A DNA stretch of 12,507 bases from Thermoplasmata archaeon (GTDB lineage: Archaea > Thermoplasmatota > E2 > DHVEG-1 > B18-G2). The translations under genes and the position numbers were made by a program. Under the pieces are notes generated by a model that ran no database searches, was not told the origin of the DNA, and worked only from the letters and a program-made list of their open reading frames with translations. The stretch spans positions 1 to 12,507 of the forward strand of contig JAGHAD010000046.1 of assembly GCA_021161685.1 (NCBI GenBank). Direction: 5' to 3'. Positions 6,408-12,507 of this stretch are shown here, piece by piece (position 1 is the first letter of the stretch; every line of letters begins with the position of its first letter).

Positions 6408-6989
6408 GTGGTATCTACTTTGGTAGAAGGCTTAAAGGAGAGGGTATTGACATCTATATCCATGTACCAATCCGTTTGTGTGGTTCTACCTGGAACAAAT
6501 TACCAAGACTTGATTCAAGCCCTATTTAACTGCATGAGAGAAAAACACACCGATCAATGGGTCTACATAACCGTTACACGACCTTTTGATAATTTCGTGA
6601 AGATGTTCGGAGATTTATCTAGATATCCAAATGTGGTTTTCATAGATTGTATATCCAGATCATCTGGAATAATGAAGAGAGATGATCAATGCATATACAT
6701 CGAGAGTCCCACCATGCTCGAAAGGATAACCATGGAAATCAAGCATATTTTTAGGAATGCAAGCGAAGATATGGAGAAATTCATCGTTCTAGATTCTCTA
6801 ACTTCACTGATGATCTACAATGATCCAACCCTAGTGATAGAGTTCTTTTACCAGCTTCTCAATAGAGCGAGATCGGAAGACATCCACATGCTTTCTCTCG
6901 TTGTTGAGGAAGGGGAACTCGATAGGCACATAAACAAGCTCATCTACCTAAATGATAAGATAATAAAAGTTAGGGATACTTTCATCTGA
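6408..6989 (+). CDS. KaiC-like paralog lacking Walker A
   Basis: A 193-residue protein with no obvious enzyme motif that can be aligned by eye with the preceding ATPase. VVLPGTNYQDLIQALF (25-40) falls where Walker A should be but has no GK[ST]. YITVTRPFDNFVKMF (53-67) matches the FTITEPLFKL segment with the catalytic glutamate replaced by arginine R58. KFIVLDSLTSLMIYND (124-139) matches Walker B with D129 kept. It also lacks the N-terminal TGIxxLD segment. It is thus a shortened pseudo-ATPase of the KaiC family, most likely a partner of its neighbours rather than a free-standing enzyme. The start is GTG 6408, supported by a near-perfect Shine-Dalgarno GAGGTGAT (6397-6404) that includes the upstream stop. 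Independent families with a similar fold cannot be excluded. Confidence 0.7.
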   Translation: MVSTLVEGLKERVLTSISMYQSVCVVLPGTNYQDLIQALFNCMREKHTDQWVYITVTRPFDNFVKMFGDLSRYPNVVFIDCISRSSGIMKRDDQCIYIESPTMLERITMEIKHIFRNASEDMEKFIVLDSLTSLMIYNDPTLVIEFFYQLLNRARSEDIHMLSLVVEEGELDRHINKLIYLNDKIIKVRDTFI

Positions 6990-7000
6990 GAGGAAGGATT

Positions 7001-7786
7001 ATGTACGAATGGATAGAGAGAGATGAGGTGGATTTTATTTCTACGGGAATAGACAAACTTGACTCCCTCCTGGAGGGAGGGATACCCAAAGGTTTCTTTA
7101 CCTTAATACTCGGTGTTCCTGGAAGCGGATTTGAAATACTCATAAAGCAGATTGCATCTAATGGAAATACTCTTCTCTTCTCAACCTGCGAAACAGAGGA
7201 AGAAATAATGAGCACAATGAAAAGATTTGGATGGAATCCAGAAAATCTGGAAATAGTTGATATCGCTTCCGAATATGCGAAGCGCACTCTTTTGGTTCAT
7301 GGAAAAAGATCCAGCTCTTATCAAAGAAGAATAGATCTCGATCTGAAAGAGCTGATAGCTGAATGTTCGGGTGGAAAGCCTATAGAGAGAGGTGAGGAAG
7401 AAGATTTCTTAAATATGCTGAGTAAGAGGTTTACTGACTCAAGAATACCCGAAAAAACGATCGTTCATTCTCTAGATTTTTTTCTGGATCAGTATCAGCA
7501 GAGTGAAATTATAAAAACTCTTCACATTATGAAAATGTCGAACATGAAAAAGAAAGGAGCGGTTTTTGTTTCTTTGACAAAGGGAGTGTGTGGAGAACTC
7601 TTTGAAAGAAAAATGGAGAGTATAGCCGATTGTGTCCTGGAACTGGAGGTTATAAGGAAAGGAACTTCATTTGATAGATATCTGGCGGTCAAAAAGATGA
7701 AAAATTATGCCAGGAAGATAGGAATAGCAAGATACATTATAGACGAATCTGGCTTCGTTCTGGAAACGGTAGAAAGGATCCTGTGA
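7001..7786 (+). CDS. KaiC-like paralog with degenerate Walker A and B
   Basis: A 261-residue KaiC-family protein, third of the cluster. The start DFISTGIDKLDSLLEGGIPKG (11-31) is the classic KaiC/RadA entry. The P-loop reads GVPGSGFEI (38-46): the invariant lysine is F44 and the following Thr/Ser is E45. The Walker B equivalent TIVHSLDFFL (153-162) has H156 in place of aspartate. One acidic residue of the catalytic pair remains (STCETEEE, E64). The C-terminal core strand (FDRYLAVKKMKNYARKIGIARY) and the final GFVLE keep the family pattern. ATP hydrolysis is not expected, although the fold and ring-forming surfaces may be intact. A purine-rich Shine-Dalgarno region, GAGGAAGG, precedes the ATG, 11 nt after the previous stop. 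The intact frame and conserved entry motif argue for function as a pseudo-ATPase rather than decay. Confidence 0.82.
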   Translation: MYEWIERDEVDFISTGIDKLDSLLEGGIPKGFFTLILGVPGSGFEILIKQIASNGNTLLFSTCETEEEIMSTMKRFGWNPENLEIVDIASEYAKRTLLVHGKRSSSYQRRIDLDLKELIAECSGGKPIERGEEEDFLNMLSKRFTDSRIPEKTIVHSLDFFLDQYQQSEIIKTLHIMKMSNMKKKGAVFVSLTKGVCGELFERKMESIADCVLELEVIRKGTSFDRYLAVKKMKNYARKIGIARYIIDESGFVLETVERIL

Positions 7787-7792
7787 AGCAAA

Positions 7793-7804
7793 ACATAAAA
7801 ATTA
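7793..7804 (+). promoter_or_regulatory. TATA box upstream of the dehydratase operon
   Basis: The A/T run ACATAAAAATTA is centred about 28 nt before the leuC-type ATG in a 40-nt gap. No Shine-Dalgarno site is present. This geometry fits a leaderless transcript starting at or next to the ATG at 7827. Confidence 0.5.
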
Positions 7805-7826
7805 ACTTTCCTTTTCTGAGCATACA

Positions 7827-9086
7827 ATGGGAAAAACGATTGCGGAAAAAATACTTGCAAGAGCATCTAACAGGGAAGATATTGAAGCAGGAGATATAGT
7901 TGAAGCTGAAGTTGATCTCGCAATGAGCCATGATAATGCAGCTTTGGTGTCTAAAGTTTTTGGGGAGATTGGGGCTGAAAAAGTTTGGGATCCATCGAAA
8001 ATAGTGATTATCCTCGATCATAGAGTTCCAGCCAATACAATTAAGTCCGCGGAGGGACACAAGACAATAAGGCAGTTTGTTAAAGAGCAAGGCATAGAGA
8101 ACTTCCATGACATTGGAGAGGGGATCTGCCATCAAGTCTTACCAGAGAAGGGATACGTAAAGCCTGGAATGCTGATCGTCGGAACCGATTCCCATACAAC
8201 CACCCACGGTGCATTTGGAGCTTTCTCAACCGGAATAGGTGCGACCGAGATGGCTTGCGTCTGGGCGACTGGAAAGCTTTGGTTAAAGGTACCTGAAACG
8301 ATAAAGATTGTCATTAATGGAAAGTTGAAAGAAATGGTTATGGCAAAGGATGTTATACTGCATATCATTGGCGAGATAGGGTCTGATGGTGCGAATTATA
8401 AAGCCATAGAATTTTATGGCGAAGTGGTAGATGAAATTAGCGTAGCCAGCAGGATGAGTATATCCAACCAAGCGATGGAGGCTGGGGCAAAGGTAGCTAT
8501 CGTGCCTTTTGACAAGAAGACAGAAGAATTTCTAAAAAATAGGGTAAAAGGGAAAATGGAGCCGGTCTATGCTGATGAAGATGCGAGCTATGAAGATGTA
8601 CTCGAATTTGAAGTTAGCGATCTAGAACCACAGGTTGCATGCCCCCATAAAGTGGATAACGTTAAAAACATTAGAGAGGTGACGGGCATACCTATAGATC
8701 AAGCCGTTCTCGGATCCTGCACAAATGGTAGATTAGAAGATCTAGCGATAGCTGCGAGGATCCTTGAAGGAAAGAAAATACAGGATCGAGTTAGAATGAT
8801 CGTTATCCCTGCATCGAGAGAAGTTTACATCGAAGCTATTAGAAAAGGTTACATTGAAACTTTCTTAAAAGCTGGTGCAACCATTATCAATCCAGGTTGT
8901 GGTCCATGTTTGGGTGCTCATCAAGGGGTTTTAGCTAGTGGGGAAAGGGCAATTTCATCGACCAACAGGAACTTTAAAGGCAGAATGGGTTCTCCAGACT
9001 CCGAAGTTTATCTCGCTTCTCCCGCAACCGTTGCCGCATCCGCCCTTAAAGGAGAAATTGCCGATCCAAGGGAGGTTTTAAAATGA
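7827..9086 (+). CDS. leuC: 3-isopropylmalate dehydratase / homoaconitase-type large subunit
   Basis: The 419-residue catalytic subunit of a two-subunit 4Fe-4S hydro-lyase that moves a hydroxyl group in leucine biosynthesis (2- to 3-isopropylmalate), or in a related 2-oxoacid elongation path. The three cluster cysteines are visible: C298 (GSCTNGR), C358 and C361 (NPGCGPCLG). Other family signatures are LDHRVPANT (63-71), GTDSHTTTHGAFGAFSTGIGATE (119-141) and GRMGSPDSEVYLASPATVAASA near the end. Length equals that of archaeal and bacterial short-type LeuC. The start fits a leaderless mRNA. The stop overlaps the small-subunit start (ATGA), so equal synthesis of both subunits is likely. Substrate choice cannot be read from this subunit; no other leucine or lysine gene is present nearby. 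Confidence 0.92.
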   Translation: MGKTIAEKILARASNREDIEAGDIVEAEVDLAMSHDNAALVSKVFGEIGAEKVWDPSKIVIILDHRVPANTIKSAEGHKTIRQFVKEQGIENFHDIGEGICHQVLPEKGYVKPGMLIVGTDSHTTTHGAFGAFSTGIGATEMACVWATGKLWLKVPETIKIVINGKLKEMVMAKDVILHIIGEIGSDGANYKAIEFYGEVVDEISVASRMSISNQAMEAGAKVAIVPFDKKTEEFLKNRVKGKMEPVYADEDASYEDVLEFEVSDLEPQVACPHKVDNVKNIREVTGIPIDQAVLGSCTNGRLEDLAIAARILEGKKIQDRVRMIVIPASREVYIEAIRKGYIETFLKAGATIINPGCGPCLGAHQGVLASGERAISSTNRNFKGRMGSPDSEVYLASPATVAASALKGEIADPREVLK

Positions 9087-9580
9087 TCATTAGAGGGAAG
9101 GTAATAAAGTATGGCGATGATATCAATACAGACGTCATCTTCCCTGGGAGATATCTAGCAATTACTGAAGCCGAAGAGATGGCGAAGCATGCAATGGAGG
9201 ATTTGGATCCAGATTTCTTGAAAAAGGTTAAGGAGAGAAATATTTTGGTTGCTGGAAAGAATTTCGGCTGTGGAAGTAGTAGGGAGCAAGCGGCTATTTG
9301 CTTGAAGTATGCGGGTGTTAAAGCCATAGTGGCAAGGTCGTTTGCTAGAATATTTTTCAGGAATGCCATAAATCAAGGTATACCCATCGTGGAATCACCA
9401 AAAGCTATAGAATTCATAAATGATGGAGATGAAATAGAGATAGACCTAGAGAGAGGGGAAATCAAAAACCTATCGACCGGAAAAACTTTTTCTTTCAAAC
9501 CTCTACCCGCCTTTATTCGCGATATAATAAATGCCGGTGGACTCGTAGAAAGTATGAAAAAGCGTCTCTCTAAGTCTTAA
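9083..9580 (+). CDS. leuD: 3-isopropylmalate dehydratase / homoaconitase-type small subunit
   Basis: The 165-residue swivel-domain subunit that completes the active site of the enzyme above. Seen: NTDVIFPGRYL (15-25), GKNFGCGSSREQA (58-70) and ARSFARIFFRNAINQGIP. The substrate-specificity loop reads YLAIT (24-28). In Methanocaldococcus the homoaconitase small subunit has YLRTT with Arg at 26 and the isopropylmalate enzyme has YLVYT, so the small non-charged A26 argues against the tricarboxylate-type homoaconitase and for isopropylmalate or citramalate. That is an inference from one loop. Translation start is supported by GGAGGT at 9071-9076 and the ATGA overlap with leuC. Confidence 0.9.
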   Translation: MIIRGKVIKYGDDINTDVIFPGRYLAITEAEEMAKHAMEDLDPDFLKKVKERNILVAGKNFGCGSSREQAAICLKYAGVKAIVARSFARIFFRNAINQGIPIVESPKAIEFINDGDEIEIDLERGEIKNLSTGKTFSFKPLPAFIRDIINAGGLVESMKKRLSKS

Positions 9581-9590
9581 TCACCGCATA

Positions 9591-9600
9591 TGTTTATACC
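9591..9600 (+). promoter_or_regulatory. Possible TATA box downstream of leuD
   Basis: TGTTTATACC lies 10 nt after the leuD stop and faces the 233-nt gene-free stretch. Standard spacing would put a transcription start near 9620. It would serve only the candidate RNA below, since no + strand gene starts nearby. Confidence 0.3.
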
Positions 9601-9617
9601 GGTTGCATCAGCGGGCG

Positions 9618-9775
9618 GAAATCGAAATTGAAAAAACTTTCTATGTAGAGTGGAAAGGTAGCTCAAAGATCTGTTTAGAAGTTGTTTAGAAGTTTACAGT
9701 AAAGCAACTCATGAGTGGTCACCTTTGTACAGTCCTTGCGGGAAGCGCCTTCGAGCCATTAACATGCAGCAATCT
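9618..9775 (+). ncRNA. Candidate structured RNA in the leuD-downstream gap
   Basis: The stretch holds no plausible reading frame. It contains a nested set of stems: AAAGGT (9654-9659) with ACCTTT (9721-9726), CTC (9662-9664) with GAG (9713-9715), AGTTG (9680-9684) with CAACT (9705-9709), and an inner TTTA-CAG-TAAA hairpin (9693-9703). A separate GAAG-CGC-CTTC hairpin follows at 9732-9742. A TATA-like element sits upstream at a suitable distance. I do not recognise RNase P, SRP, 5S, box C/D or H/ACA signatures. The boundaries are approximate, the strand is assumed from the TATA element, and some pairing could be chance. Confidence 0.25.
9673..9694 (+). repeat. 11-bp perfect tandem duplication
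   Basis: GTTTAGAAGTT occurs twice head to tail (9673-9683 and 9684-9694) within the gene-free stretch after leuD. The second copy runs into the inner hairpin of the candidate RNA. No further copy is seen. Confidence 0.85.
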
Positions 9776-9813
9776 ATTTCCCTTTGCTGAATGTCATACC
9801 ACTTGATTGTAAC

Positions 9814-10197
9814 TTACAATATCTTAAAAACCCTCATTGAATCTTCTACTCCATAGTCCACCAATTCAACTTTTATAACGTGGCGACCAAAACACAAGTC
9901 CCACCATGGATACTCAAAAGGTGGAAGAGGATCTACGAACCTCTGTGTGCCGTCTATGTAAAACTTAACTATAGGATACTCCACACCACTTACCTCCGCC
10001 CTTATTGTTATGGGTCCTATAATCAGTGTCCAGTCAAACGGTAACCACACTATCTGAGCACCCATTACGTATAGATTTCCCTTCTGAGGAGTTGTAATGG
10101 ATATAGTTGGAACTTGTTCTCTCTTCTGCAAGCCAGCTACTGGCATGATGAACATTGACGCTAGGAGGAATACAATAACTAGCTTCTTCATTTCCAT
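9814..10197 (-). CDS. Small secreted protein with Ig-like fold
   Basis: A 127-residue protein I do not recognise by name. Residues 1-22 form a clear signal peptide: K4-K5, a hydrophobic core LVIVFLLASMFIMPV and a probable cut after AG22. The remainder is beta-rich (PTISITTPQKGNLYV, ITIRAEVSG, VKFYIDGTQRF, HVIKVELVDYGVEDSMRVFKI), the pattern of an Ig-like/Big-type domain of surface proteins, with a KFYIDG turn and a WWDLCFGRH stretch. Only one cysteine is left after cleavage (C104). It would act outside the cytoplasmic membrane, perhaps bound to a larger surface layer or enzyme; this is inference. A TATA box lies 20-27 nt upstream, so the message may be leaderless. A start at the second ATG (10191) would shorten it by two residues. 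It is monocistronic and divergent from asnS. Confidence 0.72.
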   Translation of the reverse strand: MEMKKLVIVFLLASMFIMPVAGLQKREQVPTISITTPQKGNLYVMGAQIVWLPFDWTLIIGPITIRAEVSGVEYPIVKFYIDGTQRFVDPLPPFEYPWWDLCFGRHVIKVELVDYGVEDSMRVFKIL

Positions 10198-10216
10198 ATT
10201 CCAATCGATGGCTTTC

Positions 10217-10224
10217 TATATAAA
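10217..10224 (-). promoter_or_regulatory. TATA box of the secreted Ig-like protein gene
   Basis: Minus-strand TTTATATA, centred about 24 nt upstream of the ATG at 10197. This predicts a start of transcription at or beside the start codon (leaderless). It shares a short divergent spacer with the asnS promoter. Confidence 0.55.
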
Positions 10225-10255
10225 TGTTTTTATCCTCTTAACTTCACTTTCAGCC

Positions 10256-10271
10256 CTAAAAATAATAAAAG
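10256..10271 (+). promoter_or_regulatory. TATA region of asnS
   Basis: The A/T-rich run TAAAAATAATAAAAGA lies 25-40 nt before ATG 10296. No Shine-Dalgarno site precedes that ATG, so a leaderless asnS transcript is likely. The upstream in-frame ATG at 10272 would sit directly beside this box, outside the expected transcript. Confidence 0.5.
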
Positions 10272-10295
10272 ATGCTACTTTTATGGAAATCTGTC

Positions 10296-11600
10296 ATGCA
10301 CGATAAATGGACAAAGATAGGGGAAATACTCGATGGCAAAAAGGAAGAGGGGGAAAAGGTAAGGATCAGGGGATGGATATATCGATCGAGGAGCAGTGGA
10401 GGTATCTTGTTTGTTGTAATTAGAGACTCCAGCGGTATCATACAAGCGGTTGTAAGGAAAGGAAACGTTCCCGAAGAGGATTTTAAGAACGCCGAGAAGG
10501 CATTGATAGAGTCTTCTGTTCAGGTAGAGGGCATAGTTAAAAAGGATGAAAGAGCTCCCGGAGGTTACGAGATCGAAGTAAAAAGATTCAATGTGGTTAG
10601 TTTTGCAGAACCTTTTCCAATAACTGAAAATTACAGCGAGGAGTTTTTACTTGATGTGAGGCATCTATGGTTAAGGTCACAGAAAATGACAAATATACTA
10701 AAAGTTAGGTCGAAGGTTTTTGAAGCAATTCGGGATTTCATGAAGAAAGAAGGTTACTATGAAGTTCAGCCTCCCATAATAACGTGTGCGGGAAGTGAAG
10801 GTGGGGCAACCCTCTTTGAAGTGAAGTATTTTGATAGGAAAGCTTATCTTTCCCAAAGCTGGCAGCTGTATGGAGAAAGTATCATCATGGCTCTGGAAAA
10901 AGCTTACTGCCTTGCCCCAAGCTTCAGGGCGGAAAAATCAAGGACGCCTCGACATGTTACTGAATTTTGGCACTTTGAAGTGGAAGAAGCTTGGGTTGGA
11001 ATGGAAGAAATGCTAAACTTGGCTGAGAGAGTACTGTCTTATATCTGTAGGAGGGTTGCAGATGAATGCAAGAAGGAGCTCTCTTTTCTTGGTAGGAATG
11101 TGGAGGATCTCTACAAGATAGAACCGCCTTTCCCGAGGATTACATACGATGAAGCGATAAAAATCCTAAGGGAGAAAGGACACGAGATAGAATATGGTAA
11201 GGATTTTGGAATAATAGAAGAAAGATTGCTCGTTGAAGGTCTTGATAAACCTCTCGTGATAACCCATTATCCAAAAGAAATAATGGCGTTCTATAAAAAG
11301 AGAGATCCAAACAATCCAAATTTAACTCTCAACTTCAACATAATAGCAAATGAGCTTGGAGATGAAATAGTTGATGGGTCGGAAAGAGAATCGGATATAA
11401 ATGAAATAATAAGGGCTCTAAAGGCACAGGGAAACGATCCAAAAGATTTTGATTTCTATCTGGATTCTAGAAGGTATGGTAGCGTCCCCCACAGCGGATT
11501 TGGTATGGGGGTAGATAGGGTTGTAATGTGGATATGCAAATTGAAAAATATAAGGGACGCCATTCCATTTCCAAGAACGGTCAGTAGAATATATCCATAG
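10296..11600 (+). CDS. asnS: Asparaginyl-tRNA synthetase, archaeal type
   Basis: Class IIb aminoacyl-tRNA synthetase that charges tRNA-Asn; 434 residues from ATG 10296. An OB-fold anticodon-binding domain covers about 1-100 (VRIRGWIYRSRSSGG, IIQAVV, DERAPGGYEIEV), followed by the catalytic core. The motif 2 region is FRAEKSRTPRHVTEFWHFE (210-228) and motif 3 is GFGMGVDRVVMW (401-412). HVTEFWHFE is the asparaginyl form, whereas aspartyl enzymes have a Thr/Leu-Asp pattern here. The ORF can be extended to ATG 10272, but the added eight residues (MLLLWKSV) fall between TATA box and the homologous start. Acylphosphatase follows at 9 nt with its Shine-Dalgarno site across the asnS stop, so the two are probably co-transcribed. 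A direct asparagine charging route implies the cell does not depend solely on Asp-tRNA amidation. Confidence 0.93.
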   Translation: MHDKWTKIGEILDGKKEEGEKVRIRGWIYRSRSSGGILFVVIRDSSGIIQAVVRKGNVPEEDFKNAEKALIESSVQVEGIVKKDERAPGGYEIEVKRFNVVSFAEPFPITENYSEEFLLDVRHLWLRSQKMTNILKVRSKVFEAIRDFMKKEGYYEVQPPIITCAGSEGGATLFEVKYFDRKAYLSQSWQLYGESIIMALEKAYCLAPSFRAEKSRTPRHVTEFWHFEVEEAWVGMEEMLNLAERVLSYICRRVADECKKELSFLGRNVEDLYKIEPPFPRITYDEAIKILREKGHEIEYGKDFGIIEERLLVEGLDKPLVITHYPKEIMAFYKKRDPNNPNLTLNFNIIANELGDEIVDGSERESDINEIIRALKAQGNDPKDFDFYLDSRRYGSVPHSGFGMGVDRVVMWICKLKNIRDAIPFPRTVSRIYP

Positions 11601-11609
11601 GTGATTAAC

Positions 11610-11888
11610 ATGAAGAGCAGGGCGCATGTGTTCATAGAGGGTAGGGTTCAAGGTGTCTTCTTCAGAGCACATACCAAAGAGAAGGCTGAAGAACTCAATT
11701 TGAGCGGATGGGTTAGGAATCTTCCGGACGGAAGGGTTGAGGCGGTGTTTGAGGGAGAAAAATCAAACATTGAAAAGATGATAGCATGGTGCCATGTTGG
11801 CCCTCCCCTCGCTAAGGTAGAAAAGGTGGAAGTGAAGTGGGAGGAACCAAAGGGAGAGTTTGAAGGATTTTCTATAAGATATTACTGA
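11610..11888 (+). CDS. acyP: Acylphosphatase
   Basis: A small cytosolic enzyme that hydrolyses acyl phosphates such as 1,3-bisphosphoglycerate and carbamoyl or acetyl phosphate. At 92 residues it has the standard length. The phosphate-binding loop GRVQGVFFR (11-19) gives catalytic R19, and GWVRNLPDG (33-41) gives catalytic N37; [10 protein letters not shown] and the closing FSIRYY strand complete the ferredoxin-like fold. A GTG at 11601 would add three residues, but it is part of the Shine-Dalgarno AGGTGAT (11599-11605), so ATG 11610 is chosen. Follows asnS in one likely transcript. The 3' end overlaps the convergent macro-domain gene by 17 nt. Confidence 0.95.
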   Translation: MKSRAHVFIEGRVQGVFFRAHTKEKAEELNLSGWVRNLPDGRVEAVFEGEKSNIEKMIAWCHVGPPLAKVEKVEVKWEEPKGEFEGFSIRYY

Positions 11889-12366
11889 TTTCTTTGTTCC
11901 ATGCGTTCACCATTTCATCATTTATGTCAACCAACAAAATTTCCTCAAAGTCCTTTGCAAATTCCTTTATAACCTCCACCATAGCCTTTGCAGCCTCCCC
12001 ATAGCTCACTCCACCCACACCCGTACCCATTCCAGGAATGGCTATTCTTTTGATGTCCATTTCCTTTGCCAGCTCGAGGGCTGCCCTTGTTGCTTTCTTT
12101 ACATTCCCAGCATCTATTTTCATAGCGGGTCTTTCCATAGTAGGGGCATGTATAACATACTTGCATCTCAGCTTCCCAGCGCCTGTTGCAACAGCCTTGC
12201 CAACCTCGATCGGAGCTTTGTTGATCGCTTCTTTCTCTATCTCCGCTCCTCCCTTTCTCTTTATGGCTCCAGCGACTCCTCCACCCATATAACCGAGGGA
12301 GTTTGCCGGATTAACTATCGCATCGCATTCCAGCTCGGTTATATCTCCCTTAACAGCCTTTATCAT
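11872..12366 (-). CDS. Macro-domain (ADP-ribose-binding) protein
   Basis: A stand-alone macro domain of 164 residues, the fold that binds ADP-ribose and in many members removes it from proteins or hydrolyses ADP-ribose-1''-phosphate or O-acetyl-ADP-ribose. Motifs in order: [36 protein letters not shown] (5-40) with the GDIT and NPAN elements and the glycine-rich loop, VIHAPTM (71-77), and [22 protein letters not shown] (107-128), the second phosphate loop. It resembles the Archaeoglobus AF1521 type in size and motifs. A Shine-Dalgarno GGAGG (12375-12379) lies 8 nt before the ATG. The start overlaps the stop of the upstream partial gene by 4 nt (ATGA), so the two are coupled. No ADP-ribosyltransferase or NAD gene is visible to fix the substrate. 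Confidence 0.93.
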   Translation of the reverse strand: MIKAVKGDITELECDAIVNPANSLGYMGGGVAGAIKRKGGAEIEKEAINKAPIEVGKAVATGAGKLRCKYVIHAPTMERPAMKIDAGNVKKATRAALELAKEMDIKRIAIPGMGTGVGGVSYGEAAKAMVEVIKEFAKDFEEILLVDINDEMVNAWNKEISNIL

Positions 12367-12507
12367 TCTTCCTTCCTCCTTTTCTCCTCTTCTTTCCTCT
12401 TTTCCCTAGCAATGCCTCCCTTCAGTACCCTTATTCTTGCGTTCAATCCATGTATCATCTCCTCGTACTTTCTTTTCTTTATATTGAACTCTGCCCTGGT
12501 TATCTTC
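12363..12507 (-). CDS. Partial gene, charged C-terminal tail, unknown function
   Basis: An open frame runs from the right edge to TGA 12363-12365 and shows the last 47 residues of a protein whose start lies outside the window. It is short but well supported: codon use (AGG, ATA, AAG, GAG) matches the neighbours, the other two frames on this strand are interrupted or out of register with the macro gene, and its stop overlaps the macro-domain ATG as ATGA. Visible sequence includes RKYEEMIHGLNARIRVLKGG followed by a lysine/arginine/glutamate-rich helix tail ([14 protein letters not shown]). The tail could be a basic coiled or RNA-binding extension. I do not recognise the family. Confidence 0.65.
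   Translation of the reverse strand, partial: KITRAEFNIKKRKYEEMIHGLNARIRVLKGGIAREKRKEEEKRRKEE

Noticed and set aside
7737..8135. 132-codon minus-strand frame opposite the start of leuC
   Set aside because: Shadow of the dehydratase gene; no start signal or recognisable protein pattern.
9602..9770. Long-range pairing of GTTGCAT (9602-9608) with ATGCAGC (9764-9770) as a closing stem of an RNA
   Set aside because: The left arm would lie upstream of the transcription start predicted from the TATA element at 9591-9600, and seven pairs over this distance can arise by chance.
10272..10295. Upstream ATG extension of asnS by eight residues
   Set aside because: The ATG abuts the TATA region, so it would lie upstream of the expected transcript start; homologous archaeal enzymes begin near ATG 10296.
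1..12507. CRISPR arrays, transposons, phage or defence genes
   Set aside because: No regularly spaced repeats, transposase motifs, inverted-repeat ends or nuclease/defence domains were found; the content is core archaeal.

Overview
This window reads as chromosomal DNA of a thermophilic archaeon, probably a euryarchaeon. The support is: TATA-binding protein genes, an archaeal-type preflagellin/prepilin peptidase, a TRAX-like translin protein, KaiC-like ATPases, an archaeal-type asparaginyl-tRNA synthetase, a tRNA with a bulge-helix-bulge intron, tRNAs without encoded CCA, TATA-type promoters, and heavy use of AGA/AGG and ATA codons. The genus cannot be fixed from the sequence. No insertion sequence, CRISPR array, phage gene or attachment site is visible, so this looks like core chromosome.

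Left block (1-4263, + strand): the 3' part of a membrane aspartyl peptidase of the A24 prepilin/preflagellin family is followed by a tightly spaced cluster of a short PGDH-type 2-hydroxyacid dehydrogenase (serA), a translin-family RNase and GTP-dependent PEP carboxykinase (pckG). The last two starts carry Shine-Dalgarno sites that overlap the preceding stop. The cluster mixes serine or 2-hydroxyacid metabolism, gluconeogenesis and RNA decay.

TBP block (4252-5314, - strand): two overlapping TATA-binding protein genes share one promoter. The downstream gene is canonical. The upstream one is a divergent paralog that lost both intercalating phenylalanines of its N-terminal half and two polar DNA contacts of its C-terminal half. 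This is one of the two most interesting parts of the window.

tRNA and KaiC block (5405-7786, + strand): tRNA-Gly(UCC) and intron-containing tRNA-Leu(UAA) lie 3 nt apart. They are followed by an operon of three KaiC-family proteins. The first has an intact Walker A and B, the second lacks Walker A, and the third has lost both the Walker A lysine and the Walker B aspartate. This pattern suggests one ATPase working with two pseudo-ATPase paralogs.

Dehydratase block (7827-9580, + strand): large and small subunits of an isopropylmalate dehydratase/homoaconitase-type 4Fe-4S enzyme, with ATGA-overlapping genes and a leaderless-type promoter. An intergenic stretch follows (9581-9813) with a TATA-like element, nested stems and an 11-bp tandem repeat, possibly a small structured RNA.

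Right block (9814-12507): a small secreted Ig-like protein (-) is divergent from asparaginyl-tRNA synthetase (+), which is followed by acylphosphatase (+). A macro-domain protein (-) converges on acylphosphatase and sits ATGA-coupled behind a partial gene at the right edge.
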